From Athripsodes cinereus (taxonomy: Eukaryota; Arthropoda; Insecta; Trichoptera; Leptoceridae), in contig OX388322.1 in assembly GCA_947579605.1 (NCBI GenBank), positions 2,232,001 to 2,296,000 on the forward strand: a stretch of 64,000 nucleotides of DNA, written 5' to 3'. The translations under genes and the position numbers were made by a program. Below the pieces are notes generated by a model. The model had not been told where the DNA came from. It did not search any database and worked only from the letters and a program-made list of their open reading frames with translations. Positions 54,045-63,825 of the stretch are shown here, piece after piece (the first letter of the stretch is position 1; every line of letters begins with the position of its first letter).

Positions 54045-55260
54045 GAATAATATCACAATCACCTCAAGTGGAACTAAAATATTACCAATTTACGCTTCAC
54101 GAATGGGCATTACTTGTATTGCATTGTTTATATTATTATCAATGTTGTTATTAAATTTATATTATCCACGCCTATGTGCATCAATAATTTATGTTGCAAA
54201 TCGACATTTTCTTTTTGATTTCATGTCTGTTTTGATCACCTTCTTATTCGTTTTCATTTTCTTTAATGATTACAATCATTTTAACATCTCTCGCATTTGA
54301 AACAATACATGGTGTCATTATAGTGGCTACATAATTACATATTGTATTAACTTGGACCGATCACTTATTTCACACATCAGAATGTTCATAGAATATTATT
54401 ATCTGATAACGGCTCACATATTATATTAGTATTATTATGGTTGTTGTTGGGAAAGTGATATTAGAAAACACTATGCATCTTGTAATAATGAAATCAAATA
54501 CATATTATTATTAGATCAACAATGTCAGATTGCTTTGTTATGATTTAGGTAGTCATCTTCATTTACAAGAATAATTGAACCCATCAAATAGATCTTTAAT
54601 AAATATAGATCACTGCAATCTTGCAGCTATCAGATCAAATCGCGATGATCGTAAATTATTTATAAATCTATCTTGACATTGAATTTCTCCCTGATCCCCC
54701 ATAATTCATTATTTTATTTCACTATTGAAGTATTAATAATTTATAGATGCAGAATTCACATCGGAATTTTATTATTAATAAATTTGTTATTGCATCGTAA
54801 ATCCAAATTAACTGTATTAATTTTCCATTGTTTATGTTTACAAGTTGTACAATTATTTATTAATATTTAGATAATGATTTGTTAACATCACTTTAAACAC
54901 GAATCAATTAAAAAGTTTAATAAATAATAAATAAACAACTAGATCATTTATTATCATTCAAAAACATCCAAGAGCTCCGCCTCTCCTGTCACAAAATATA
55001 ATCAATTATCTTTTCAAAAATCATTAGACACGGGAGAAGTTCCCTCATCAAACAACGAGATTTTAACAATATTACTAAAGAGCTAATGATTAAAATACAA
55101 AACGAATAATAACTTAGTTCATGTTTAATTTTATTATTAAACATCATCATAAAATCAGTCATGGCGGAATCCATTATCATTATTCATTTGTTGTTGTTAA
55201 TCGCTTAATTTCTTTTGTTCTCATTTTTTTTTGACGATTGTCTTTTGTTAAATTTTTTGC
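54045..55260. other. Non-coding upstream of the gene
   Basis: A/T-rich. No CpG-rich promoter or TATA-initiator pair could be singled out on the minus strand. Short frames (54043-54300, 54673-54870) are composed of A/T-biased codons and unsupported. Confidence 0.45.
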
Positions 55261-55486
55261 TTTATTCATTCATTTGTTTCAACGCTGCCGCCATTACATT
55301 ATTTAATAATAATTATTATATATATGTGTTTAGTAATTGTTTAATGTTTTTTTATGTCGCAATTGTGTAATGATGGGTGCTGTTTTTGATGGTATCTGTT
55401 GTAGTTTTGCGGGGCGACCTTCAATATTGGTAGTCATCGTTTGGTTGTTCCATGATAATTTCAGAGTGCCTTGGGCGTTCAGTCTT
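55261..55486 (-). CDS. Candidate terminal exon of a minus-strand transcript
   Basis: A good acceptor 'ttcttttcgttacag' ends at 55487. In frame with the first base, the exon reads KTERPRHSEIIMEQPNDDYQ-Y then TGA at 55423-55421. An AATAAA (minus strand) lies at 55266-55261, about 155 nt further, which suits a 3' UTR. Composition is clearly more balanced than the flanks. Another frame stays open longer (RLNAQGTLKLSWNNQTMTT and on, to 55330), so phase is not certain. It could be the last exon of an upstream gene or an alternative exon of the large gene. No domain recognised. Confidence 0.4.
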
Positions 55487-55688
55487 CTGTAACGAAAAGA
55501 AATACAGCAATGAGTTATGGCAATCATTATAGAATAATAATAATAATATTGTAACAGCATAATTGTTATAATTATTTTATGTATGTAAGTTGTTATTAGT
55601 ACCTATTATTTTGGTAATTAAATATACTAGTGTTTAAAATGCGATTACGAAGCACTGAACAATTGTTGATTCTTATTAACTAAAGTAG

Positions 55689-56150
55689 CATTCACATTAC
55701 TTCACTTTGGATGATCATCCAGAGTGTCAGGGTCAAACCTGTTCATCGAAAGTGAACACGTCTGTTCACATTTGTTCATCCTATGCTTTCACTGCCGTGT
55801 CAACACTTACGGTCATGTTGTATGTAGTTTGACGTATTTACGTAAAAAAATTATTGAATAAATAAATAAAATTAAGAATATCATTTATCAAAAATTAAAA
55901 CAAGTTAATATAATTCTCGACAGCATGATAATTTTGTACATGATTCCGACTTTCAATACAAATTCATAGATAAAACTTGTTTATGGTCGTTTCAGTGAAA
56001 GGACCTTTCATCGAAATTATGTCGGGTAGTAATCGCTTTCATCCGTCATCGCTAGTGATCACTATTGATGAAACGCCCGTTCACACCTTTTCATCTTGGA
56101 GGATCATCCGGAGTGATCACTGAAAGTGAACTAATGTGAACGACCCTTTA
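55689..56150. mobile_element. TIR element (~460 bp) with GTTCACATTA ends
   Basis: The left end 'gcattcacattacttcactt' with 'tggatgatcatccagagtg' is mirrored by the right end 'ggatcatccggagtgatcac' with 'gaaagtgaactaatgtgaac'. Internal words 'ctgttcacatttgttcatcc' and 'cgttcacaccttttcatctt' also pair. No transposase. The target duplication is not clear (TAA-like). Confidence 0.6.
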
Positions 56151-56154
56151 CACA

Positions 56155-56825
56155 CAATAATATGATGTTTTATGTATGTGCATTCTAATATCGTAGGTTT
56201 TGTTCAATAATTATATTTGACTACCTGTTAGCAATGATGTATTTTTAGAATATATGGTAAGTATGTTAAATTAAAAAAAAATATTATAGGTACATGTTAA
56301 ATAAAAAAAACAACAATAACAATTTGACAGACGATGCCAAAAATACAGATTGCAGTAGCATGCACATAAATTGATTATAAATTATCTAAATATTCCTGAA
56401 TAAAACTTAATTTGTAGGTACAAAAAAATAATTGAAATTGAAATGATTAATCAAACAATAATGAAAAATTATAAAATGAGTAGGTATGTCATAATAATAA
56501 TTAATAGTCAAAAGAAAATGTCAGTTATCGATGTTGAGTCAAGAAATAAAATTAGCAATTGAAAAAGAGATGCTAGAATGATTCACGTGGTTAGGTATGT
56601 TTATTTATTTATTTACATTTGTATACGGCGCAAGCCTTTTACATGTTTGAATATAAGACAGACCTTAAAAATATAAATGCAATACAAATTCACATTAACA
56701 CATCGAACTATAAAGAAATAAAATCAAGAATTAAAAATCTTAAAATAATATAAATTAGGTAGTCAAAAAAACTGAATATAAAAATTAAACAGACAAGGCA
56801 ATAACAAAGCTTCAAATAAAATAGT
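56155..56825. other. Non-coding
   Basis: A/T-rich. The region 56600-56820 (ttatttatttacatttgtat, cgcaagccttttacatgttt) resembles the A/T-rich repeat at 7020-7200 and 37150-37300 (ttatttatttac, ataaaaataacag-type words), an unclassified LINE-like tail. No gene. Confidence 0.4.
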
Positions 56826-56827
56826 CA

Positions 56828-57203
56828 GATTTTTTTATATCATCACATCTTACTATTTTATTTGATTTTTTTATATCATCACATCTTACTATTTTATTCG
56901 ATTTTTTTATATCATCACATCTTACTATTTTAGTAGATTTTTTTATATCATCACATTCTGACTATTTTATTCGATTTTTTTATATCATCACATTCTGACT
57001 ATTTTATTTGATTTTTTTATATCATCACATCTTACTATTTTATTAGATTTTTTTATATCATCACATTCTGACTATTTTATTCGATTTTTTTATATCATCA
57101 CATTCTGACTATTTTATTTGATTTTTTTATATCATCACGTTCTGACTATTTTATTTGAATTTTTTATATCATCACATCTTACTATTTTATTTGAATTTTT
57201 CAA
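56828..57203. repeat. Eleven-unit tandem repeat, 36/37-bp period
   Basis: Units start 'gatttttttatatcatcaca' at 56828, 56864, 56900, 56936, 56973, 57010, 57046, 57083, 57120, 57157 and 57193. Two unit types alternate: 'cacatcttactatttta' (36 bp) and 'cacattctgactatttta' (37 bp). The array ends exactly at the SINE-A poly-T (57204). Confidence 0.95.
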
Positions 57204-57388
57204 TTTTTTTTTTTTTTTTAAAAGATATATTTGGGTTTTTGTTATAAACTCAAATACAACCTTATACACCTTTCACAGTAAGCTACTAAAAGCTTGTGTC
57301 GTGAATGGGGAGTTTGCCGCACCTGGTATTGAACCACGGACCCCATGTTCACGAGGCCGAGACTCTACCTCCAGGCTACCGACGAACT
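57204..57388 (-). repeat. SINE-A, full-length-like
   Basis: The minus strand starts 'agttcgtcggtagcctggag', with B box 'ggttcaatacc' (degraded) and end 'ccaaatatatctttt' plus poly-A. The internal 'agcttttagtagcttactgt' differs from the 9816 copy and agrees with 63517, defining a subfamily. Confidence 0.85.
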
Positions 57389-57394
57389 ATTATA

Positions 57395-57965
57395 CACCCT
57401 ATGGCAGAATTAAGCATTTCAACAGTATTAGATTAAATTTATCAGTCAAATGATCAATCAAATAAAACAGTCAGATAGTTAACATGGGTCAACATAATAA
57501 AAAATCATAAAAATAGTATACACAAAAAAGTCAGAACTATGTTGTATAAATGTAGTGAACATTTGTGAATCAGTTATTCAATACAATTTAACCACAGTAA
57601 ATACTTAAATTTCAAATTGAAGTAATAATTCAACAGTCATAATTATAGACATGTAGGTAAACAACAGGTAGTGTATTTAGTAATTAATCAAAATATTATT
57701 ATGTTTTTATAATATATCAGTGTATGTTTGTACATGGTATAAATATTATACATACTGTTTGTTGAATCGATTACACGATAATTAACTAGCTTCGTAAGTA
57801 TAAAACGATGATCTAATTACTTTTGTACATTATATCATAATAAAGTTTTTTCGCACATAATAAAAAGTCGTCTGTAATTATCAATAAAGTATATTCCATA
57901 CATGCCCAATATCCGGGCGTTGTCTGAGATTTTTAAACATTAAAATAATAAAAAGACGATAAAAG
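57395..57965. other. Non-coding
   Basis: A/T-rich; nothing recognised. Confidence 0.5.
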
Positions 57966-57972
57966 TGCACTA

Positions 57973-58091
57973 ATGGCCGGTTTCAATAACCTATCTATCC
58001 GTGACTGTCGATTGAAATGTATGATTTAAAATATAGAACACAATAGATTTCAATCGACAGTAGCGGATAGATAGGTTATTGAAATCGGCCT
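57973..58091. mobile_element. Short palindromic MITE (~119 bp) with TA flanks
   Basis: The left arm 'tggccggtttcaataaccta' with 'tctatccgtgactgtcgattg' and the right arm 'caatcgacagtagcggatag' with 'ataggttattgaaatcggcc' are inverted repeats of about 46 bp with few mismatches, around ~29 bp of A/T-rich DNA. TA borders both sides (57971-57972, 58092-58093), as for Tc1/mariner-type insertions. Confidence 0.75.
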
Positions 58092-58094
58092 TAA

Positions 58095-58470
58095 ATGATG
58101 ATTTGAGAATTTAAAATTTCGCGCGCTCCCATTTACCTACTTAAATTCGTCTGTGAATGATGTCTTATTACTAAAGATTATACAAGGCAAGAACTGAGTT
58201 ATAGCATTTTGTCTTGCTTACACATGCGGTGGCTTACATGTGTTTTTTCTGTTATATTTCTGTCTCACTTATCATATACTAGGACACGCTACACATAAAT
58301 GATGAGCTAATGTGAATATCTATAGTATTATTTTGCAAATCGTATGGAAAACATAATCAAGAATTATGGTCTCTTGTAGTTGAATATATCATCGAATATA
58401 ATTAATATTATATATTCCTAATATTGAAATTATTTTTAATTCAATTCCATCTATCTTAATATCCTTTTCT
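58095..58470. other. Non-coding
   Basis: A/T-rich; nothing recognised. Confidence 0.5.
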
Positions 58471-58477
58471 CATCATC

Positions 58478-58672
58478 ATCATCATCATCGCCCTCAACGC
58501 TCCTCTCGGGATCACAGGGCAGAAACCAGCCTCCTCCATTCAGAGCGTCTCTGTGCCAATTGCGTCACCTCTTTCCACGACATTCCTTGCGCTCTGATAT
58601 CGTTGTCATAGGAACGGTGTATTGTGAAAGAGGGACGCTCGGGCCGACGGAACCCCTGCGGACGGAAAAACA
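58478..58672 (-). repeat. RTE-like LINE 3' end with (ATG)n
   Basis: (catcat)n at 58478-58490, then 'cgccctcaacgctcctctcg', 'gcgtcacctctttccacgac' and 'ggaacccctgcggacggaaa' are the reverse complement of 23205-23440. Near-identical, so relatively young. Confidence 0.85.
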
Positions 58673-58750
58673 TATCCTTTTCTATTCTAATAATATTATT
58701 TTATTGCAATTCATTATCAAATGATCTTACTAAAATATCATATTGTTTTT

Positions 58751-58820
58751 AGCTTACTGTGAAAGGTGTATAAGGTTGTATTTGGGTTTGTAACAAAACC
58801 CAGATATTCTTTTTTTTTAA
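58751..58820 (+). repeat. SINE-A, 5'-truncated
   Basis: 'agcttactgtgaaaggtgta', 'taaggttgtatttgggtttg', 'aaaacccagatattct' then poly-T/A. Only the 3' third is present. Confidence 0.8.
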
Positions 58821-59109
58821 GTAATAGGCATGTGCTGTATGTATTTGTTAATAAATGAATAAACATCTTTCGATTTTCAATCACCTTTTTTCCGTTTGTC
58901 TTAATTATTTGTTAAACTCGTCTAAATAAAGTAATTCTTAGGTGAAATAATGGTAATAGAATGTAGAATATCTTTAGTAATGGCTCTATACTAAGACATT
59001 AATTATTAAAATATAATTATTGTGTATTGAGTATAGAGACATCAATTAATTAACTACTGAATGTACAATCGAGGAAAATAAAAATAAAAATAAAGTTTAT
59101 GCACACTTC

Positions 59110-59502
59110 TTGCGAAGATTTTTTTTTTTTATTTATTTATTCTTTACTGTACATTGATAACAAGCAAATTCACACAAAAATACATTTCAAACAAAGACAA
59201 TCATACAATCAATATACAGAGGGCGAGTTTATCGCAGAGGCGCGATTTCTTCCAACTAACCCAATTTCATAAAACTTTCACATAAAAAAATCTTAAAGAA
59301 AGGAAAGAGGAGGTAAAAAGGAGAAGAATATGTAGGAAAAGGGACTAGGATACAGAAGCCATATTTTGTGTGATAAAATGGACCTTGACCGCCCGCTTGA
59401 AAGCTTGAAGAGTGGGGAGCAACCTTATCCTGGAAGGCAAACTATTCCAACAGCGAGCACCATGAACAGAAAAAGAGTTTGTAAAAAAGTTTGAGCTATG
59501 AG
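59110..59502 (-). pseudogene. CR1-like LINE: C-terminus and complete 3' UTR
   Basis: The minus-strand frame reads SSNFFTNSFSVHGARCWNSL, then PSRIRLLPTLQAFKRAVKVH and FITQNM. This is the 'SF...A.R.WN.LP..IR..PTL..FK..V..H' ending of CR1-group proteins. It is followed by a 3' UTR with 'gttagttggaagaaatcgcg', 'gcgataaactcgccctctgt' and 'gtacagtaaagaataaataa' to poly-A (poly-T on plus at 59120). The upstream end is cut by the MITE-A at 59505. This copy links the many tails in the window to a coding family. Confidence 0.8.
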
Positions 59503-59504
59503 CT

Positions 59505-59717
59505 GCAGGGCTACTCTTGACAAAACTAAACACGATCTTAATCTAGTCTTGATCTTGATCATACGACGCATGAAGTGACTATTGGCCAAAAATACACGCA
59601 AACCGATCGCGCGTTAGCGGTAGTGCGGTGTTTTTGACCATAGTCCCTTCGTGCGTCGTATGATCAAGATCAAGACAAGATTAAGATCGTGTTTAGTTTT
59701 GTCAAGAGTAACCCTGC
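59505..59717. mobile_element. MITE-A, complete copy (213 bp)
   Basis: Ends GCAGGGCTACTCTTGACAAA and (right, reversed) GCAGGGTTACTCTTGACAAA. The centre is 'cgatcgcgcgttagcggtag'. Same length as the copy at 24213-24425. It interrupts or borders the LINE at 59110-59502. Confidence 0.9.
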
Positions 59718-59980
59718 TGGTATCGCTAGATGCGATAGAGATTTCGAAAAAGGAAAGTGATCGGTGTTAGAGTGAACGGTGCTAGAGGAACTTCGCACCA
59801 TTATCGACAATGGCAATGTGTTCGCATGGCAAAAATGCTAGTGCACAATACCATTCTGGTACCGTCAATTATGTATGCAAGCGAAACATGAAGATGGTTG
59901 AAAATGAAAGTGGAATAAATGCGGTGGAGGTGCTGAGAATATTGGTTGGTAAAACGTCGCGGGATAGAGTGAAGAATGAG

Positions 59981-60344
59981 TATGTAATTGAAACAAATGT
60001 TCCTTTCTACTATATATTATTGAATCCGAGAGAGACGTCTTTCAACTTATCAGGTCATTATCAATCGATTGATAATGACCTGAGCCCGTAGACAATTTGT
60101 ACTTAGCGATCGTCTACTGGCGAACTTTTCGACAATCTACCTACACGTACCGTATAATTATGCGTTATTGTTGCAGTTATTGACGAAAATTCGTTTGTAG
60201 GCGATCGCCAAGTACAAATTGTCTACGGGCTCTGATAAGTGGAAAGACGTCTCTCTCGGAATCAATTATCTGTAGTAGAAAGGAACACTTGTTTCAATTA
60301 CATAATTATGGAATTCTACTACGTGTGCACCGACACAATTAATA
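59981..60344 (+). mobile_element. HP hairpin element copy 2, with 13-bp target duplication and nested MITE-D
   Basis: Arms 'gtaattgaaacaaatgttcc' / 'ggaacacttgtttcaattac' and 'cgagagagacgtctttcaac' / 'gtggaaagacgtctctctcg' pair along the whole element. The tail 'ggaattctactacgtgtgca' plus 'ccgacacaattaata' follows. Flanks are a perfect 13-bp repeat (59968-59980 and 60345-60357). Without MITE-D (60082-60232) its centre 'caatcgattg' would be a perfect hairpin tip. Confidence 0.85.
60082..60232. mobile_element. MITE-D copy 2 (151 bp)
   Basis: By eye identical to the reverse complement of 40598-40748. It sits inside the HP hairpin element. The host hairpin predicts the empty site 'gacctgataag', and the filled site shows TGA on both sides, so the target duplication is 3 bp (TGA), or 4 bp (CTGA) if the element end is GGGCT. 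Confidence 0.9.
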
Positions 60345-60641
60345 AGTGAAGAATGAGGATATTAGGAGAGTGAGCGGATGCAAGATGAGTGTTGTGGATA
60401 GAATGCGAGTAAATAAGTAACGATGGTTTGGAAATGTGACGTGCATGGATGATGATAGAATGAATTTGTCTGAAAGAGAGGTTGCGTGAGAAAGGGCAGA
60501 CGTCTGAGAATTTCGAGGCTTGAACACTTGTGGACCACTTAAAACTGAATTACTGATGAGGAAGAAAAAGAACTATGTAAGGATAGATCCACATATCGTT
60601 CCGTTCTTCTATCCCACCTGGACACGGCGTGAGGGTATTGG

Positions 60642-60878
60642 TTAATAATTGAATACTGGAAATAAAATACGTGCTAAGCGCCAAATGATTTTTTTTTCGA
60701 TTATTGGTTGTAGGTATATGCTAAAACCAATGCCCAAAAAGTATAAGTCTATCTGTTTTCGGCTCTTAAATGCATCGAAAAATTCGTTAGTCGGTAAGTG
60801 CCACACATTGTTATTTAAAAAATAAATCGTATGGCGCTTAGCCCCTTTTTTATTACCAGTATTCAATTCTAGTTAATG
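60642..60878. mobile_element. TTAA-flanked MITE (~230 bp)
   Basis: TTAA at 60642-60645 and 60873-60876. Inverted ends are 'taattgaatactggaaataa' and (right, reversed) 'ctagaattgaatactggtaa'. Inner words 'gctaagcgccaaatgatttt' and 'atcgtatggcgcttagcccc' also pair. piggyBac-like or Kolobok-like target choice; no protein. Confidence 0.65.
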
Positions 60879-60879
60879 A

Positions 60880-61005
60880 TTTTAATAATCTTCATTAAGC
60901 TGATACATTTTTTCTTGTACGTCTGTTTTTTAACATGAAATATAATTAATAAAAATAAATAAATAAATTTAGTGCAATAAGTTTCTCTGGACCGATATTG
61001 TATTA
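60880..61005. other. A/T-rich spacer
   Basis: A (aaat)n-type tail near 60948-60967. Nothing else. Confidence 0.5.
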
Positions 61006-61150
61006 TATTGGATTAGTTGGAAGAGATCGCACCTTTGCGATAAACTCCCCCCCCCGTATATGTTGGTTGTATTTTATTTGAATGTTTATATCTTGTATTG
61101 AATTGTTTGTAATCAATGTACCTACCTACATTAAAGAATATATAAATGAA
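61005..61150 (+). repeat. CR1-like LINE 3' UTR
   Basis: 'ggattagttggaagagatcg', 'cacctttgcgataaactccc' and 'attaaagaatatataaatg' form the LINE tail. 5'-truncated. Confidence 0.75.
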
Positions 61151-61154
61151 CTAC

Positions 61155-61450
61155 ATAGCTGACCCAGCAAACGTTATTTTGCCATATACTAATATCGCTA
61201 TTAAAAAATAGAGGTTGATGGTAGAAGGTTGAAAATTTAGGGCTCTATTTTTTTTTAATGCCTCACCACATTGAAAAAAGAAAAAAATCGGGGTGGACCA
61301 CCCTTAACTTTTAGGGGTATGAAAAATATTGTTGCTCGATTCTCAGACCTACCCGATAAGCACATAAAATTTCATCAAAATCGGTCAGCTGTTTCGGAGG
61401 AGTATGATAACAAACACCGTGACACGAGAATTTTATATATAAGATAGAAA
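61155..61450 (+). repeat. Widespread insect repeat ending in GAGAATTTTATATATAAGAT
   Basis: 'gctgacccagcaaacgttat' opens it, 'gggtggaccacccttaactt' lies in the middle, and 'aatttcatcaaaatcggtca' with 'cgtgacacgagaattttata' closes it. I know this sequence as a very abundant dispersed repeat in insect genomes, often seen in Lepidoptera; the class name is not certain to me. Confidence 0.7.
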
Positions 61451-61454
61451 AATA

Positions 61455-61770
61455 TGTTTTCAAACCTTAACATGCGTATGTAGTAATTTCCTGCATTGTA
61501 CAGAACATTACACGCAATGGCTTTATATGATTATAATATTACATTTATAGCAATGTGATATATATTTTATAGCTCACAATAATAAAATATATCCCAATAT
61601 ATTATTGTTATTATGTACCTATAAGTAATACTGTGTTGTATTGTGACTATTTTTTTAATATTATAGGTACATAGTGAGCTGTTTAAATAGAAGTGATTTG
61701 TTTATTTCATTACAATTTGTTAGTATGAATTCGTAACTTGCGGGTGTTTAGTATAATAAAATACAACATT
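61455..61770. other. Non-coding
   Basis: A/T-rich; nothing recognised. Confidence 0.5.
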
Positions 61771-61775
61771 ATAAA

Positions 61776-61895
61776 CATTGTAGCGATAAACTCGCCCTCT
61801 GTACATTGAATTGTTTAACTGATATTTTCTTTAATACTGTTTTAATTTGTATTATTATTGTAAACAATGTATAGTGAAGAATAAAATTAATAAAT
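61776..61895 (+). repeat. CR1-like LINE 3' UTR
   Basis: 'gtagcgataaactcgccctc', 'tgtacattgaattgtttaac', 'gtaaacaatgtatagtgaag' then an A/T tail. Confidence 0.75.
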
Positions 61896-62095
61896 AGTTA
61901 ATTGCATTCTTAAAATCTCTACTAAACAATATTATATGAAATACACCTTACAAATTATGGGATGGTGTTTTCGAATTTTCCTAATTTCACTCTCAAATAC
62001 TCGTTTTCAGACATTGTCCGAATCTAATTTCTTTACGAACGTCAAATTGACTGTCTTGAAAAAAGCACAATGCGAGAAGCTTACAGACAGACAGA
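61896..62095. other. Non-coding
   Basis: Short spacer. The frame 61936-62193 overlaps the LINE tail and is not supported. Confidence 0.45.
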
Positions 62096-62096
62096 G

Positions 62097-62165
62097 GATA
62101 CTGAAGGACCCACCGACCACCCGGATAATACAGAAGTCAAGAATACTTTCATTTATCCGAAAATG
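62097..62165 (-). repeat. R1-like LINE 3' end fragment
   Basis: 'gaaggacccaccgaccaccc', 'ggataatacagaagtcaaga' and 'tttcatttatccgaaaa' are the same terminus as 30361-30425 in the same orientation. Confidence 0.6.
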
Positions 62166-62344
62166 CAGTCAGAGCTGTGAAGGACCGTTTTGAAGAAAAA
62201 GAAGAGATGGTTTTAATATTAAGGTGATTAATTTTAGATAAAAACTGGATCAGTTTGGGGATACAGTACAAGATAGACAAAATTTATAGAAAATAAATTA
62301 TTAAATATAAATAAAAATTGAAAAATACTGTTAATTGAAGACAT

Positions 62345-62460
62345 GCCTTCTATACAGGACACGTAAAAATTTACGGAAAAGAGTGGAAAACCAGTCCTTT
62401 TCCGAGTGTTCCATGGAGTTAAACCAGTCCTTTTCCGAGTGTTCCATGGAGTGTACAATA
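62345..62460 (-). repeat. SINE-B head, reversed, with 33-bp internal duplication
   Basis: 'caggacacgtaaaaatttac', 'ggaaaagagtggaaaaccag' and 'tccttttccgagtgttccat' are the reversed SINE-B head. The unit 'aaaccagtccttttccgagt' with 'gttccatggagt' occurs twice, 33 bp apart (62387 and 62420). Confidence 0.75.
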
Positions 62461-62464
62461 ACCA

Positions 62465-62760
62465 ATACAAAAAAATGCAGAATATAGTTTGAAAACCTTT
62501 ATTGAAGTCACAACAACATCAATGGTATCAACATAATGATTATATAATGCAATTATTTTCACATCTTTAATTTTATTATTGTGGGCAACAATGACTTTGC
62601 TACATTATTTGTTACGGTTTCGACACAGTCTTGGCTTTTTAGAGTATTAACCTCAAACATTGAGTAAAGAAATCTATGTCAATATGATTATCATAATCAT
62701 GTGATTTTACAGCTGACAATATTTTACACTTCTTTGTTTCTTTGAAAAAGGCTCTCCGTA
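62465..62760. other. Non-coding
   Basis: A/T-rich; nothing recognised. Confidence 0.5.
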
Positions 62761-62764
62761 ATCT

Positions 62765-62963
62765 GCAGGGTTACTCTTGACAAAACAAAAACACGATCTT
62801 AATCTAGTCTTGATCTTGATCATACGACGCACGAAGGGACTATGGTCAAAAACAACGCGTTACCGCTAACGCGCGATCGGTTTGCGTGTATTTTTGGCCA
62901 ATAGTCACTTCGTGCGTCGTATGATCAAGATATCGTGTTTAGTTTTGTCAAGAGTAGCCCTGC
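62765..62963. mobile_element. MITE-A, nearly complete (199 bp)
   Basis: GCAGGGTTACTCTTGACAAA at the left and GCAGGGCTACTCTTGACAAA (reversed) at the right. It has a ~15-bp deletion in the right arm ('gatcaagatatcgtgttta') compared with 24213-24425. Confidence 0.9.
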
Positions 62964-62984
62964 TGTTCCCTAAGAATTATTCTG

Positions 62985-63275
62985 CAGTCTTTCAGACACA
63001 TCGCGCGCAGAGTAGATAAGAGTATAGAAAAGCAGCTGATGCACATGACAGGAACCACGCCAGGTCGTAGACTCAGAAGCAGAATAATATTGCGTTGGAC
63101 TGATCGAATTAAGTAGGTTGTTACTCCATCTCTTTACAATGCAGTATACCTGACATAACAGAAGAGGATGGCGCAGTTTGGATGTGCGGATGGCAGGGTT
63201 GGCCATAAGGTCCTATCTGTAGAAAACGACGTCGGGGAATTGAGGGAAACAACTAAAAGAGAGAGAGAGAGAGAG
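62985..63275 (+). pseudogene. RTE-type LINE C-terminal region (third lineage)
   Basis: The frame reads 'FRHIARRVDKSIEKQLMHMT', then 'GTTPGRRLRSRIILRWTDRI' and K before a stop. This is the 'HIAR..D.SIE......G...RGR...RW.D.IK' block of RTE-type elements. It continues with 'QKRMAQFGCADGRVGHKVLS'-like text. It ends with (GA)n at 63259-63278. Word choice differs from the 23205-type and 28617-type copies. Confidence 0.65.
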
Positions 63276-63279
63276 AGAT

Positions 63280-63510
63280 TTATACAGGAATTTAATTTCT
63301 ATCTATAACTGATATAATTATTTTCCAAAATACATGCTAACAGAATTCTCGACAAAGAATAAGTCTCCCAATATTTTTCTTAGTTTGTGACTAGCTCGGT
63401 CTGTGTGAATTGTCTATACAACCCCTTCAGACCTGTGTGCAGAATTATGCACATAACATTTAAAGCCTTATAAATTCCTTATTCAATATATTATTTTACT
63501 TTATTGCCAT
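63280..63510. other. Non-coding with a SINE-like scrap
   Basis: 'agtttgtgactagctcggtc', then 'tgtgtgaattgtctataca' (63380-63418) matches words in SINE-C (16052-16085, 'agtttgggacttgctcgatg', then 'tgtttgaattgtctacat') and in 50985-51050. No gene. Confidence 0.45.
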
Positions 63511-63516
63511 CTATTG

Positions 63517-63652
63517 AGTTCGTCGGTAGCCTGGAGGCAAAATCCCCTTTTACGACACAAGCTTTTAGTAGCTTACTGTGAAAGGTGTATAAGGTTGTAT
63601 TTGGGTTTATAATAAACAAAACCCAGATATATCTTTCTACAAAAAAAAATGT
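63517..63652 (+). repeat. SINE-A with internal deletion of the B box
   Basis: 'agttcgtcggtagcctggag' joins directly to 'gcaaaatccccttttacgac'. The ~50-bp segment holding the B box is lost. It then continues 'agcttactgtgaaaggtgta' and ends 'acccagatatatctttct' with poly-A. Confidence 0.85.
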
Positions 63653-63657
63653 TATGT

Positions 63658-63745
63658 TATTTTCTGTAGGTTTTCGAGTGTCCTTAAAACATGCCTTCTT
63701 CAATGTTTTATCTTTTATGGCATGAACAGGACAACCTGTAACTTT
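63658..63745 (+). repeat. SINE-B fragment
   Basis: 'ttttctgtaggttttcgagt', 'gtccttaaaacatgccttct' and 'tggcatgaacaggacaacct' are decayed SINE-B head and body. (GA)n follows at 63767-63781. Confidence 0.6.
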
Positions 63746-63825
63746 ATTAATCCGCTGGGTAGAAAGAGAGAGAGAGAGAGAAATTAAGTACCTGCCTACT
63801 TTTATAAAATTTATAACTATGATCT

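Larger units (their letters stand above)
59740..60640 (+). pseudogene. RTE-type LINE C-terminal region split by a nested insertion
   Basis: Left part: 'VPSIMYASETWKMVENESG'-like words are only partly in frame, but 'ESGINAVEVLRILVGKTSRD' and RVKNE are clear, ending at 59980. Right part from 60345: 'RVKNEDIRRVSGCKMSVVD', then RMRVNK, RWFGNVT, DDDRMNLSER and 'EEEKELCKDRSTY'. If 59981-60357 is removed, the reading frame runs straight through VKNE|DIRR. So the hairpin element inserted here and duplicated AGTGAAGAATGAG. Other stops and shifts show that the LINE itself is dead. It belongs to the same RTE lineage as 28617-29045. Confidence 0.8.

Noticed and set aside
56828..57203. CRISPR-like array
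   Set aside because: There are no unique spacers: the 36/37-bp units are contiguous and the whole unit repeats, in a eukaryotic A/T-rich setting. It is a tandem repeat.
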